Part shown: positions 1 through 6,347 of the stretch, piece after piece
How the letters are laid out: the number at the start of each line of letters is the position of its first letter
How positions within the stretch are numbered: the first letter of the stretch is position 1
Made by a program: the position numbers and the translations under genes
The notes under the pieces: model-generated
What the model was told of the DNA's origin: nothing
The model's input: only the letters and a program-made list of their open reading frames with translations
The model's database searches: none
Origin: Solirubrobacterales bacterium
GTDB lineage: Bacteria; Actinomycetota; Thermoleophilia; Solirubrobacterales; Solirubrobacteraceae
DNA length: 7,680 nt
Direction of reading: 5' to 3'
NCBI GenBank assembly: GCA_015655225.1
Contig: JAATFK010000434.1
Span: 1 to 7,680 of the forward strand

Positions 1-3000
1 GCGACTCTCGGCGGCAGAGTCGCCCCCGGAGGGTTCGAGGAGTTCGAGGGCAAGATGAAGGGCGCCGCCGCCGCCGCAGAGAGGTTCGAGACGACGATCA
101 CGGCGGCGATGCGGCGGATGGAGGCCTCGACCACCGCCGCGGCGTCGAAGGCCGCCGACGCCGAGAAGGCGCAGGCCGACGCGGCCGCCGACTCCGCCGC
201 GCGCATCCAGACCGCCAACCGCACCATGGCGGACTCGACGACGGCTGCGGCGACGAAGATCCGGGCCGCGAGCGACGCGATCGGCAAGTCGATGACGGGC
301 GGCACGACGAAGGCGTCGAAGTCGACTCAACAGTGGTCGAAGATCAACAAGCAGGCGTCGGACAGCCTCGACCAGATGGGCCACGCCGCGAAGCTCGCGG
401 CCGGCGGCGGCCTCCTGGCGGTGGCCGCTGGCGCCGCTGTGGCGGTCACGCAGGCCGTCAGCTTCCAGCGCCAGCTCCACAACATCAACTCGCTCGCAGG
501 CCTCTCGGAGAAGGGGTTGCAAGGCATCAGCCGAGAGCTGCTCGCGATGGCCGGCGAGGTCGGCCAGTCGCCAAGAACGCTCGCCGACGGCATGTACCAG
601 CTCGTGTCCTCCGGCTTCAACGCCAGAGACGCGATGGTCGTGCTGCGCGCCTCGGCGATCGCCGCGACCGCGGGCCTGACCGACACTGGCACCGCCGCCA
701 CCGCCATCTCGGGTGCGATCAACGCCTACGGGCTGAGAGCCAGAGATGCCGGCCACGTCTCCGACGTCCTCTTTCAGACCGTCAACCGGGGCGTGGTCAG
801 CTTCGAGCAGCTCGCCCAGGGCATCGGGCCGGTGCTGCCGTTCGCCGCGAAGCTCGGCATCGGGCTCGACCAGGTCGGCGCGTCCGTCGCGACGCTCACG
901 AAGCAGGGCATCCCGGCCGCTGAGGCGTTCACGGCGCTCAGAGGCGCCATGTCGACGTTCATCAACGACCCGAGAGACTTCGCCGCCGCCGTCAAGCAGA
1001 CCGGCTACGAATCCGGGACCGCGCTGATCAGAGCAAGAGGCTTCCAGGGCGCGCTCGAAGCGCTCGCCGGCACGACCAGAGGCAACAGCACCGCCTTCAA
1101 GAGACTCTTCCCCGACGTGCGGGCCGCGACGGCCGCGTTCGACCTCACAGGCAGATCGGCCAGAATGGCCGACGGAGACGTCAAGGCCTTCTCCAACACC
1201 GCCGTCAGAGGCGCCGCCTCGAAGGTGTTCGCCGAGCAGTCGAGATCGAACGCCGTCCAGCTGCAGAAGCTCGGCGCCGCCGCGCAGAGCGTCGCCATCG
1301 ACATCGGCAACTACGTGCTGCCGCAGCTCGCCAAGCTCGGCCAGCAGGGCGCCCAGGCGATCGGCAAGTTCCTCAGATCCGGGGATGCCGCCGACGTGGG
1401 GCACGCGCTGTCGGAGGCATTCAGCACGATCGGCCACGTCGTCTCCGACGTGGCACCGGACATCGAGGCGGTCGCGAAGGCCCTGCTCGACGTGGGGCGG
1501 GCACTCGACATCGGCTCCGCGTCGCACATCGAAGCGCTGCTTGCGACGTTCCTCGGTTTCAAGGCTGCGGAGGCGGTGCTGCCGATCATCCTGTCGCTCG
1601 GCGGCGCGATCGGTGCGCTGGCGACGGCCGCCTACACGGCGCCAAGCCTCGGCGCGTTCTTCGGCGATGTGGTCGACATGGCGAACCCGATCACGCTCGT
1701 CGCCGCCGGGGTCGGCGCCCTTGCCGGCGCGCTCGTCCTGCTCAGCGGCAACGAGCACAGCGAGGCCGAGGCGGCCGCCGACGTCACGGCGGCGAAGAAG
1801 GATGAGCTGACCGCGATCCAAGCGGTGCACGATGCCGTCCTCGGCGCCGCGAACTCGACGTTCGCCGCCCGCGACGCTGACATCGCGCTCACCAGAGCGA
1901 GACAGACGCTCTCGGACGTGACGAAGAAGTACGGGAAGAACTCCCCGCAGTACCGCCAGGCACTCGAGGACGAGCGCGAGGCCGCGCTGCGCTCGACCAC
2001 CGAGCACCAGCAGCTGACGAGAGCCAAGCAGGACATGACGGCCGCCGACCTCAGAGCGCAGCAGGCGGCGACCAAGACTATCGCGCAGGCCAGACAGCTC
2101 AGAGACCAGCGGATCAGCGACGCGACCAAGGAGTTCATGGACCCCTCGGGCACGCACGATCAGGCGAGACTCACCGACGAGGTCAACGACACCTGGAGAC
2201 GCTACAACGCGACCGTCCAGCAGGCGGCGAGGGGCACCGACGCCGCGACCATCTCGCAGATCAACCTCGACCGCGTCCTCAACGGCCAGAGACTCGTCAC
2301 GGACGCGCAGGCCACCTCCGTCGCGAACCTCACTCGCGTGTGGGACAGCCTGCCGAGAAAGACCAGACTGGAGCTGGCGACGACGTCCGGCCCGGCGGTC
2401 GCTCAGATTGGCGACCTCGTCAGCAGACTCAAGAGCCTCCCGAGACAGCAGGTCGTGCGCATCCTCACCGACGCAAGCACGGCGAGAGAGCAGATCGCCG
2501 CTCTCAACGCCGCCGTCCACGGCGTGCCGACGAGCCGCATCGTCAAGATCGAGACCTCATCCGAGCCCGAGCGCGTTAAGGTGCTGCAACTGACGGCTGC
2601 CGTCCACGGCGTGCCGCAGCGGGTCGTCGCCAAGATCACGTCGACCGCGTCGACCGAGAGCGAGAGAGTCGCCGCGTTGACCGCCGCGATCCACGGCGTG
2701 CCGGAAAGCCGCATCCTGAAGATCACCTCGAGCGCGGCGAGCGAGCGCCTCAAGGTGGCGGAGCTGTCGGCCGCGATTCACGGAGTGCCGCAGTCGGTCG
2801 TTTCGCACATCACATCGAGCGCGGCGAGCGAGCGCGTGAAGGTGACTGCGCTCACTGCCGCGATCGACGGCGTGCCGCCCTCGAAGGTCTCGCAGATCGT
2901 CGCGGACGTAGCGGTCGGCGCGACCGCTCAGGTCGCGGCGCTGAACGACCAGATCAACGCGGTCCACAGCACCTCGGCGACGATCACGGTGACCGAGATC

Positions 3001-4602
3001 CACAACACGGTCAACACGATCACCGACAACGTCAACCGCCTCATGGGCCAGATCGGCGGAAAGCCGAAGGCTGCTGGCCGTGGACCGAGTGCCGGAGAAG
3101 TCGCGCTGATCGGGGAAGGGGCCGCGCCGGAGTACCGGGTCGATGCCGCGACCGGCCGCGGCTACAAGACTTCGGGCCCTCATGTCGCAGCTCTCGGACC
3201 GTCCGAGTATGTGATTCCGACGGAGCGCCGCTATCGGAGCGGCGCCAGCGTGCTGTTCGACTCGCTCGCCCGCGACCTTGGCGTACCCGGCTACGCGTCA
3301 GGTCGCCCGCGAGCCACAGCCGCCGGGAGCAAGAAGAAGGCGGCGGCGAAGGTCAAGCCGTCGGCGAGATATGGGTCCGTCCCGAAGAAGATCGCGCTCG
3401 GCGGCGTCGACTACCAGGACGTCAGAACGGCCTATGACAGCGCCGAGGAGGGCTACAAGCGCGCGGTCGACGCAGAGCGGACGGCGAAGACGAACGTCGC
3501 CAGAGCGAAGCAGTCGCTCGCCTCCGCGCAGCACGAGGGCTACAGAGTCACGAGAGGCCCGAACAAGGGCAGATGGTCCAACCAGACCACCCGCGACAAC
3601 GCTGCCAAGCGCGTGAAGGACACGGAGACGCTCTACGACCGCGCGAAGAAGGTCACGGCCGAGCGCAGACCCGGCGAGGTCAGACGCAAGGCCGAGTACC
3701 AGGCCGCCAAGCGCTACTACGACAAGATCTCCAACGCCAGAACCGACGTCGATGCCTTTACGCAGGCGATGGCCGACGCCGACTCGCGCTACGACGACAG
3801 AGCCTATCTCGCTGCCCAGAAGGGCCGGATCTCCAAGCTGAAGTTCCTGATCAGAACCGAGCAGGAGGCCTACAAGCTCGCGGATCCGAACAGCGACTAC
3901 GCCCGCGGCCTGCTCGCCGACCTGATCCAGTGGGGCGGTAGACCCGCCGCCGACGGTAGAACCTCCGGGTTCGGTGGCGACGTGCTCGCCGCCCAAGCGC
4001 CCGTCGACACCGCGCCCGAGCCGGACGAGACCGACGCGCAGAGAAGAGCCGATCAGGACGCCGACGACGAAGCGTCGACCGGCATGACCGCCGCCGAGCG
4101 CGGGACGCTGGCGCAGATCAACGCGAACGTCGCGCTGGCTGCGCTCACGCCCGACACCGGCGACGACATCACCGCCGCCCAGCAGCTCGTCAACTTCCTC
4201 GGCTCCGTGCTTCCCGAGGTCGAGAGTGATCCGGCGCGCGGCGGCGCGGCCGAGGTCGCCGACATCGCCGGCCAGCTCAGAACCGCGCGCGACAACCTCG
4301 ACGCGCTCGTCAACCCGAACGGCTCGAGCACGAACAGCGACCCGGACCTGCAGGCGCAGCTCGACCAGGCGAATCAGCGGCTCGTCGCGCAGCAGGCCGA
4401 GACGAGAGCCGCGAACAACGCGCTCGCAGTGTTCGGCGGCTCCGGCGACATAGGCGCCGGCGGCGGATCGTCGGTGACGCAGAACATCTACACGCTGCAC
4501 CCCGGTGACCCCGCGACCTTGACCGCGATCGGTCAGGCGGCGACGGCTGGGATCGGCTACCAGGGCAGCCGCCGTGCCGTCGGCATCAAGCCGGGGATCT
4601 GA
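1..4602 (+). CDS. Phage tail tape measure protein (5' end outside window)
   Basis: This scaffold sets tail length and passes down the tail tube during DNA ejection. Residue numbers below count from the ATG at 55, giving 1,515 residues. The frame is open leftward to base 1, and the codons before the ATG read like a normal N-terminus (GGFEEFEGKMKG), so the true start is probably upstream. Order of parts: Ala-rich coiled coil 1-105; hydrophobic segment about 113-135; conserved tape-measure core about 137-330 (MYQLVSSGFNARDA, then TKQGIPAAEAFTALRG); hydrophobic stretches 493-565; coiled coil about 570-760; 29-residue tandem repeats about 762-964; the family's late motif LGPSEYVIPTERR near 1047; Lys/Ala-rich linker 1083-1112; a second charged coiled coil 1123-1276; acidic linker; and the family-type ending LHPGDPATLTAIGQAATAG from 1481. 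If helical at about 1.5 angstrom per residue, the tail would be at least about 225 nm. AGA is unusually common among its arginine codons. The family call is firm; the start is not. Confidence 0.93.
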   Translation, partial: ATLGGRVAPGGFEEFEGKMKGAAAAAERFETTITAAMRRMEASTTAAASKAADAEKAQADAAADSAARIQTANRTMADSTTAAATKIRAASDAIGKSMTGGTTKASKSTQQWSKINKQASDSLDQMGHAAKLAAGGGLLAVAAGAAVAVTQAVSFQRQLHNINSLAGLSEKGLQGISRELLAMAGEVGQSPRTLADGMYQLVSSGFNARDAMVVLRASAIAATAGLTDTGTAATAISGAINAYGLRARDAGHVSDVLFQTVNRGVVSFEQLAQGIGPVLPFAAKLGIGLDQVGASVATLTKQGIPAAEAFTALRGAMSTFINDPRDFAAAVKQTGYESGTALIRARGFQGALEALAGTTRGNSTAFKRLFPDVRAATAAFDLTGRSARMADGDVKAFSNTAVRGAASKVFAEQSRSNAVQLQKLGAAAQSVAIDIGNYVLPQLAKLGQQGAQAIGKFLRSGDAADVGHALSEAFSTIGHVVSDVAPDIEAVAKALLDVGRALDIGSASHIEALLATFLGFKAAEAVLPIILSLGGAIGALATAAYTAPSLGAFFGDVVDMANPITLVAAGVGALAGALVLLSGNEHSEAEAAADVTAAKKDELTAIQAVHDAVLGAANSTFAARDADIALTRARQTLSDVTKKYGKNSPQYRQALEDEREAALRSTTEHQQLTRAKQDMTAADLRAQQAATKTIAQARQLRDQRISDATKEFMDPSGTHDQARLTDEVNDTWRRYNATVQQAARGTDAATISQINLDRVLNGQRLVTDAQATSVANLTRVWDSLPRKTRLELATTSGPAVAQIGDLVSRLKSLPRQQVVRILTDASTAREQIAALNAAVHGVPTSRIVKIETSSEPERVKVLQLTAAVHGVPQRVVAKITSTASTESERVAALTAAIHGVPESRILKITSSAASERLKVAELSAAIHGVPQSVVSHITSSAASERVKVTALTAAIDGVPPSKVSQIVADVAVGATAQVAALNDQINAVHSTSATITVTEIHNTVNTITDNVNRLMGQIGGKPKAAGRGPSAGEVALIGEGAAPEYRVDAATGRGYKTSGPHVAALGPSEYVIPTERRYRSGASVLFDSLARDLGVPGYASGRPRATAAGSKKKAAAKVKPSARYGSVPKKIALGGVDYQDVRTAYDSAEEGYKRAVDAERTAKTNVARAKQSLASAQHEGYRVTRGPNKGRWSNQTTRDNAAKRVKDTETLYDRAKKVTAERRPGEVRRKAEYQAAKRYYDKISNARTDVDAFTQAMADADSRYDDRAYLAAQKGRISKLKFLIRTEQEAYKLADPNSDYARGLLADLIQWGGRPAADGRTSGFGGDVLAAQAPVDTAPEPDETDAQRRADQDADDEASTGMTAAERGTLAQINANVALAALTPDTGDDITAAQQLVNFLGSVLPEVESDPARGGAAEVADIAGQLRTARDNLDALVNPNGSSTNSDPDLQAQLDQANQRLVAQQAETRAANNALAVFGGSGDIGAGGGSSVTQNIYTLHPGDPATLTAIGQAATAGIGYQGSRRAVGIKPGI
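2338..2946 (+). repeat. Tandem 87-bp (29-aa) repeats inside the tape measure gene
   Basis: Five clear units start at 2509, 2596, 2683, 2770 and 2857. The first four are exactly 87 bp and the last is 90 bp. Each begins A-A-(V/I)-H-G-V-P (D replaces H in the last), followed by a beta-like stretch (such as RILKITSSA) and a helical stretch ending in A-x-L-(T/S/N). Two degenerate units precede them at 2338-2421 (28 codons, SLPRKTRLEL) and 2422-2508 (29 codons, SLPRQQVVRIL). Units 3 and 4 share an identical 21-bp block 87 bp apart (2728-2748 and 2815-2835), which suggests recent duplication. Repeats with a GVP/LP turn followed by a strand are common in tape measure proteins of actinobacterial phages. 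Adding or losing units would change encoded tail length in 29-residue steps. Confidence 0.9.
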
Positions 4603-4775
4603 GATGGCCTCGCGCGGTCAACACGGAGAACGGCGAGGGCTTGAGCACGGTCCGAGCGAGCTGGCGCTGAGGTGTAGGCGGCGGTCGAGACGGCGAACCG
4701 TCTACTCGACGACTCGACGGCCGCTGACGGGGCTGCTAACCCGGACACAGCCCGGACGCGCGCCAGCCCGGCGGA
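4603..4775. other. Short region between convergent units, no supported gene
   Basis: The region lies between the tape measure stop and the stop of the leftward gene. An ATG at 4604 opens a 70-codon + frame ending at 4816, but its product is almost all Arg, Thr, Ser and Pro, as expected of a shadow frame. Two other + frames briefly look protein-like. One is about 4605-4667 (VNTENGEGLSTVRASW, then TGA). The other runs from 4678, just after a TAG, and contains ETANRLLDDS and ADYLDVWAFAM; it continues into the leftward gene, whose wobble positions it shares. They could be scraps of a frameshifted gene that once followed the tape measure gene, but this is weak. Confidence 0.35.
4684..4710. terminator. 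Candidate bidirectional terminator hairpin
   Basis: Bases 4688-4693 (AGACGG) pair perfectly with 4698-4703 (CCGTCT) around a CGAA loop. After a 3-base bulge (4704-4706), GTCG at 4684-4687 pairs with CGAC at 4707-4710, giving ten base pairs in total. It sits 81 bp past the tape measure stop and 65 bp past the leftward stop, where converging transcripts need to end. There is no T-run on either side, so it would have to act as a U-tract-free hairpin, as is often proposed in actinobacteria. Chance hairpins are frequent at this GC content. Confidence 0.35.
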
Positions 4776-5222
4776 CTACCTCGACGTGTGGGCGTTCGCG
4801 ATGTGCCACCGATTGATGCTGGTCGCGAACTCCGTGAGCCCGGCGACGTCGATCGTCGGAGGCTCACCGACGCTGAACGCGAGCATCACGGCGCCGCGCG
4901 GTGTCGTGCAGTACGGCACGCCGACAGCCGGCCCGAAGCGCCCATCGAATCGGAGCTGGAGACCGCTCGTCAGATCGACGACGGCTTCGAGCTGGCCGTC
5001 GGCCGCCCGTGTGTACAGGCGCTTGACGGCTGCGGCGATCATGTCGGCCGTCTCGTCGAGCCGTGCTGCCGCGTGCCACGCGCGTGCCTGTGCCGCGGCT
5101 CTTTCGTCGCTGCCATCGATCTGCGCGACGAGGTCGTCGTCCCAGCCCGGCACCTGCAGGTTCATGTGGACCTCGCGCCGTCGTGCGCCCAAGCGTCTGC
5201 GCACGCGGTCGAGGGGCGTCAA
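4776..5222 (-). CDS. Unrecognised protein, second gene of the leftward regulatory unit
   Basis: I do not recognise this protein. Two starts are possible. TTG at 5222 overlaps the stop of the preceding HTH gene (TTGA) and has GAGAGGGG seven bases upstream, giving 148 residues with an Arg-rich N-terminus (RVRRRLGARRREVH). ATG at 5165 has GAGG five bases upstream, giving 129 residues starting MNLQVPGWDDDLV. The product has an acidic, Ala-rich helical first half (DERAAAQARAWHAAARLDETADMI) and a mixed second half with likely strands (LQLRFDGRFG, AVMLAFSVG), ending TSINRWHIANAHTSR. I see no signal peptide, membrane segment or HExxH protease motif. Its Trp, Asp and Ile content and high G/C at wobble positions support real coding, whereas the overlapping + frame is rich in Ser and Arg. 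Overlap with a helix-turn-helix gene suggests a co-regulator, immunity partner or toxin/antitoxin-like partner; that is inference only. Confidence 0.68.
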   Translation of the reverse strand: MTPLDRVRRRLGARRREVHMNLQVPGWDDDLVAQIDGSDERAAAQARAWHAAARLDETADMIAAAVKRLYTRAADGQLEAVVDLTSGLQLRFDGRFGPAVGVPYCTTPRGAVMLAFSVGEPPTIDVAGLTEFATSINRWHIANAHTSR

Positions 5223-5425
5223 CCGCCGGCCCCTCTCAGGAAGTCGCGCACGCCCTGCCGGGAGACCTGCGTGAGTTCCACAATCCGCTGCTGTGTCAGG
5301 CCCGCGGCGTGTGCGCGCGGGATGAGGTCAGCGAGCTGGTCGGACGTCTGTCTTCGCTCGGCGAGGGCGGCCGCTCGCCGGCTGCCGACTTCTCGGAGTT
5401 GCTGCTCGAGTTCGTCTCGGTCCAT
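5219..5425 (-). CDS. Small helix-turn-helix DNA-binding protein (putative phage regulator)
   Basis: The product is 68 residues, starting MDRDELEQQL. A charged N-terminal helix (about 3-38) is followed by a helix-turn-helix at about 43-64 (LTQQRIVELTQVSRQGVRDFL). In it, T-Q-Q-R-I-V-E-L forms the first helix, a short turn follows, and S-R-Q-G-V-R is the recognition helix. This layout of a long helix plus a C-terminal HTH is common in small actinobacterial and phage regulators. I chose ATG at 5425 because upstream alternatives (TTG 5455, ATG 5446, GTG 5434) lie inside the 31-bp dyad. If one of those is used, the protein gains up to ten residues. No good ribosome binding site precedes ATG 5425, so the message may be leaderless or nearly so. 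It probably binds the adjacent dyad and represses itself and the rightward operon. It lacks the dimerisation/cleavage domain of CI-type repressors. Confidence 0.72.
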   Translation of the reverse strand: MDRDELEQQLREVGSRRAAALAERRQTSDQLADLIPRAHAAGLTQQRIVELTQVSRQGVRDFLRGAGG

Positions 5426-5432
5426 GTGCGGC

Positions 5433-5463
5433 ACTGTACTTGACATCAGATGCAAAGTACAGT
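5433..5463. promoter_or_regulatory. 31-bp dyad operator between divergent units
   Basis: Nine-base arms ACTGTACTT (5433-5441) and AAGTACAGT (5455-5463) are perfect inverted repeats. The 13-bp spacer also contains CATC-a-GATG (5444-5452), centred on the same base, 5448. Overall 13 of 15 base pairs are symmetric. The arm centres are 22 bp apart, about two helical turns, which fits a dimer or tetramer reading one DNA face. The dyad is relatively AT-rich against its surroundings. It overlaps a TTGACA box on the + strand and lies just upstream of the HTH gene's ATG at 5425, so a bound protein could shut both directions. The likely ligand is the neighbouring HTH protein. Confidence 0.75.
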
Positions 5464-5471
5464 TCTATACA
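5440..5471 (+). promoter_or_regulatory. Candidate rightward promoter (TTGACA ... TATACA)
   Basis: TTGACA at 5440-5445 matches the sigma-70-type -35 consensus exactly. The best -10 candidate is TATACA at 5466-5471, 20 bp downstream, longer than the ideal 17. TTCTAT at 17 bp is a poorer match. The -35 box and most of the spacer lie inside the 31-bp dyad, so repressor binding would exclude polymerase. It would serve the three-gene operon starting at 5542. A leftward promoter is less clear: CTGATG at 5477-5482 with TACTTT at 5454-5459 (17-bp spacer, minus strand) is a weak candidate. Confidence 0.5.
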
Positions 5472-5541
5472 TCGCACATCAGAGATCGGCCCGGCGAGCG
5501 CGCCAACGCTCCCGGGCCCGGCACGAGAGGTTGCATCTCCC

Positions 5542-5868
5542 ATGCATCACGAGCGTACAACGCCCCTGCCCGGGCGTCGCCTTCACCTGGTCGAACGCCA
5601 CGCCGGCCCATACGCCTCCCCGCGGCGGCTGACCCGACGCGACCTCGTCACGATCGATGGCGGCGCGCAGCCATCCGACACGGAGGGGCAGTGGTCGACG
5701 GCCTGGTCGGTCATCCATACCGGCGTCGAGGGCGCACTCACCTCGCTCCCGCCGGACCATCCGCGCCGCGCCGAGCTTCTGACGCTCCTGCGCGACGCCG
5801 CGGAGATCGCCGGCCTCGAGTCGCCCTCCGTTCTGCGGACGGTCGCTTCGCACACGGTGTCCCGATGA
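5542..5868 (+). CDS. Unrecognised 108-residue protein, first gene of the integrase operon
   Basis: I do not recognise this protein. ATG at 5542 is chosen because GAGAGG (5525-5530) precedes it and because the only longer start in frame, TTG at 5440, is the -35 box of the candidate promoter. The N-terminal 45 residues are basic and probably flexible (GRRLHLVERHAGPY, SPRRLTRRDLV). The rest is probably helical (EGQWSTAWSVIHTGVEGAL, then HPRRAELLTLLRDAAEIAGL). No membrane segment or catalytic motif is visible. Its TGA overlaps the ATG of the next gene (ATGA at 5865-5868), so the two are probably translationally coupled. Position and size fit an early accessory or excision-control gene, but no sequence motif shows this. 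Confidence 0.65.
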   Translation: MHHERTTPLPGRRLHLVERHAGPYASPRRLTRRDLVTIDGGAQPSDTEGQWSTAWSVIHTGVEGALTSLPPDHPRRAELLTLLRDAAEIAGLESPSVLRTVASHTVSR

Positions 5869-6347
5869 GCTTCCCGAATCTGACGCCGCCACCGCCGCCA
5901 GCTGCCGGCGAGCCCGAACGGGAGGCGTGGACGCTCGTGCTGGAGGCCATCGAAGTGGCGATCGATGTCGAAGGCCTCCAGTCCTTCGATCGCGGCAGCC
6001 TCGCGTTGTTCCACGAGCGCGCCTCTCGGCGTATTGGAGCAGAGATACTGGGCGTGCCCGCCGCGTGGGAGCCGCCCACCGAGCACGCCATCGTAAGTGG
6101 CCCTCTCGGTGTTCGCCGGCTGCGCGAGTTCGGTGTCGACAGCTCTGCGGTCGGCGGCCTGATCTACGTCGCCCGGCTGCTTCAGATCGGCGACGTCGAG
6201 CAGGCCACGGACGAGGAGCTGCTGCGGATCCGTGGCCTCGGCCCGCGTCGTCTGCGCCAAATCCGCAGAGGCATCGAGCGATTCAACGTCGCCCTAGTCG
6301 CCGAGGCCACGACCGCGGCGCCGACCGGAGCAACCCATGCCCCGTAG
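5865..6347 (+). CDS. Helix-hairpin-helix protein resembling RNA polymerase alpha C-terminal domain
   Basis: The product is 160 residues. A Pro-rich N-terminus (1-20) leads to a helical region about 20-65. Residues 86-140 then resemble the alpha-CTD fold: a first helix near LREFGVDSSAVGGLIYVARL, the turn I-G-D-V (108-111), T-D-E-E-L-L-R-I (115-122), and the hairpin G124-L125-G126-P127-R128-R129-L130 followed by an Arg-rich helix. In RNA polymerase alpha this fold binds UP-element DNA and activators. Here the G-x-G-x-(R/K) hairpin is kept, but the Arg/Asn pair of the E. coli first helix is not obvious. The fold also occurs in other HhH DNA-binding proteins. The start is coupled to the previous stop (ATGA), and the end overlaps the integrase start by 11 bp. 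I infer a DNA-binding accessory role in integration/excision or in transcription. The HhH call is good; the function is open. Confidence 0.75.
   Translation: MSFPNLTPPPPPAAGEPEREAWTLVLEAIEVAIDVEGLQSFDRGSLALFHERASRRIGAEILGVPAAWEPPTEHAIVSGPLGVRRLREFGVDSSAVGGLIYVARLLQIGDVEQATDEELLRIRGLGPRRLRQIRRGIERFNVALVAEATTAAPTGATHAP

Noticed and set aside
2509..2946. Regular 87-bp repeats considered as a CRISPR array
   Set aside because: The units are contiguous, in frame, diverged at DNA level and have no spacers; they encode a protein repeat.
2557..3183. Minus-strand ORF with a repeated pattern (RHAVDRGG-like)
   Set aside because: The periodicity is simply the mirror of the 87-bp repeats in the tape measure gene.
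3298..4500. 400-codon minus-strand ORF opposite the tape measure gene
   Set aside because: It has a repetitive Arg/Val/Gly/Leu composition without motifs and is antisense to a gene with clear family features at its end; such long antisense frames are expected at high GC.
4604..4816. 70-codon + ORF starting two bases after the tape measure stop
   Set aside because: The product is nearly all Arg, Thr, Ser and Pro, there is no clear ribosome binding site, and its end overlaps the leftward gene; it is typical of a non-coding frame in GC-rich DNA.
5440..5541. N-terminal extension of the 108-residue gene from TTG at 5440
   Set aside because: The TTG is the first three bases of the TTGACA box and lies in the dyad, so it would not be within the transcript; ATG at 5542 with GAGAGG upstream is better.
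4788..5864. Very long + frame that stays open through the leftward genes before the HhH gene
   Set aside because: It lies opposite two better-supported minus-strand genes and across the control region; its product is Arg/Pro/Ala-rich with no motif. Only the part from ATG 5865 is kept.
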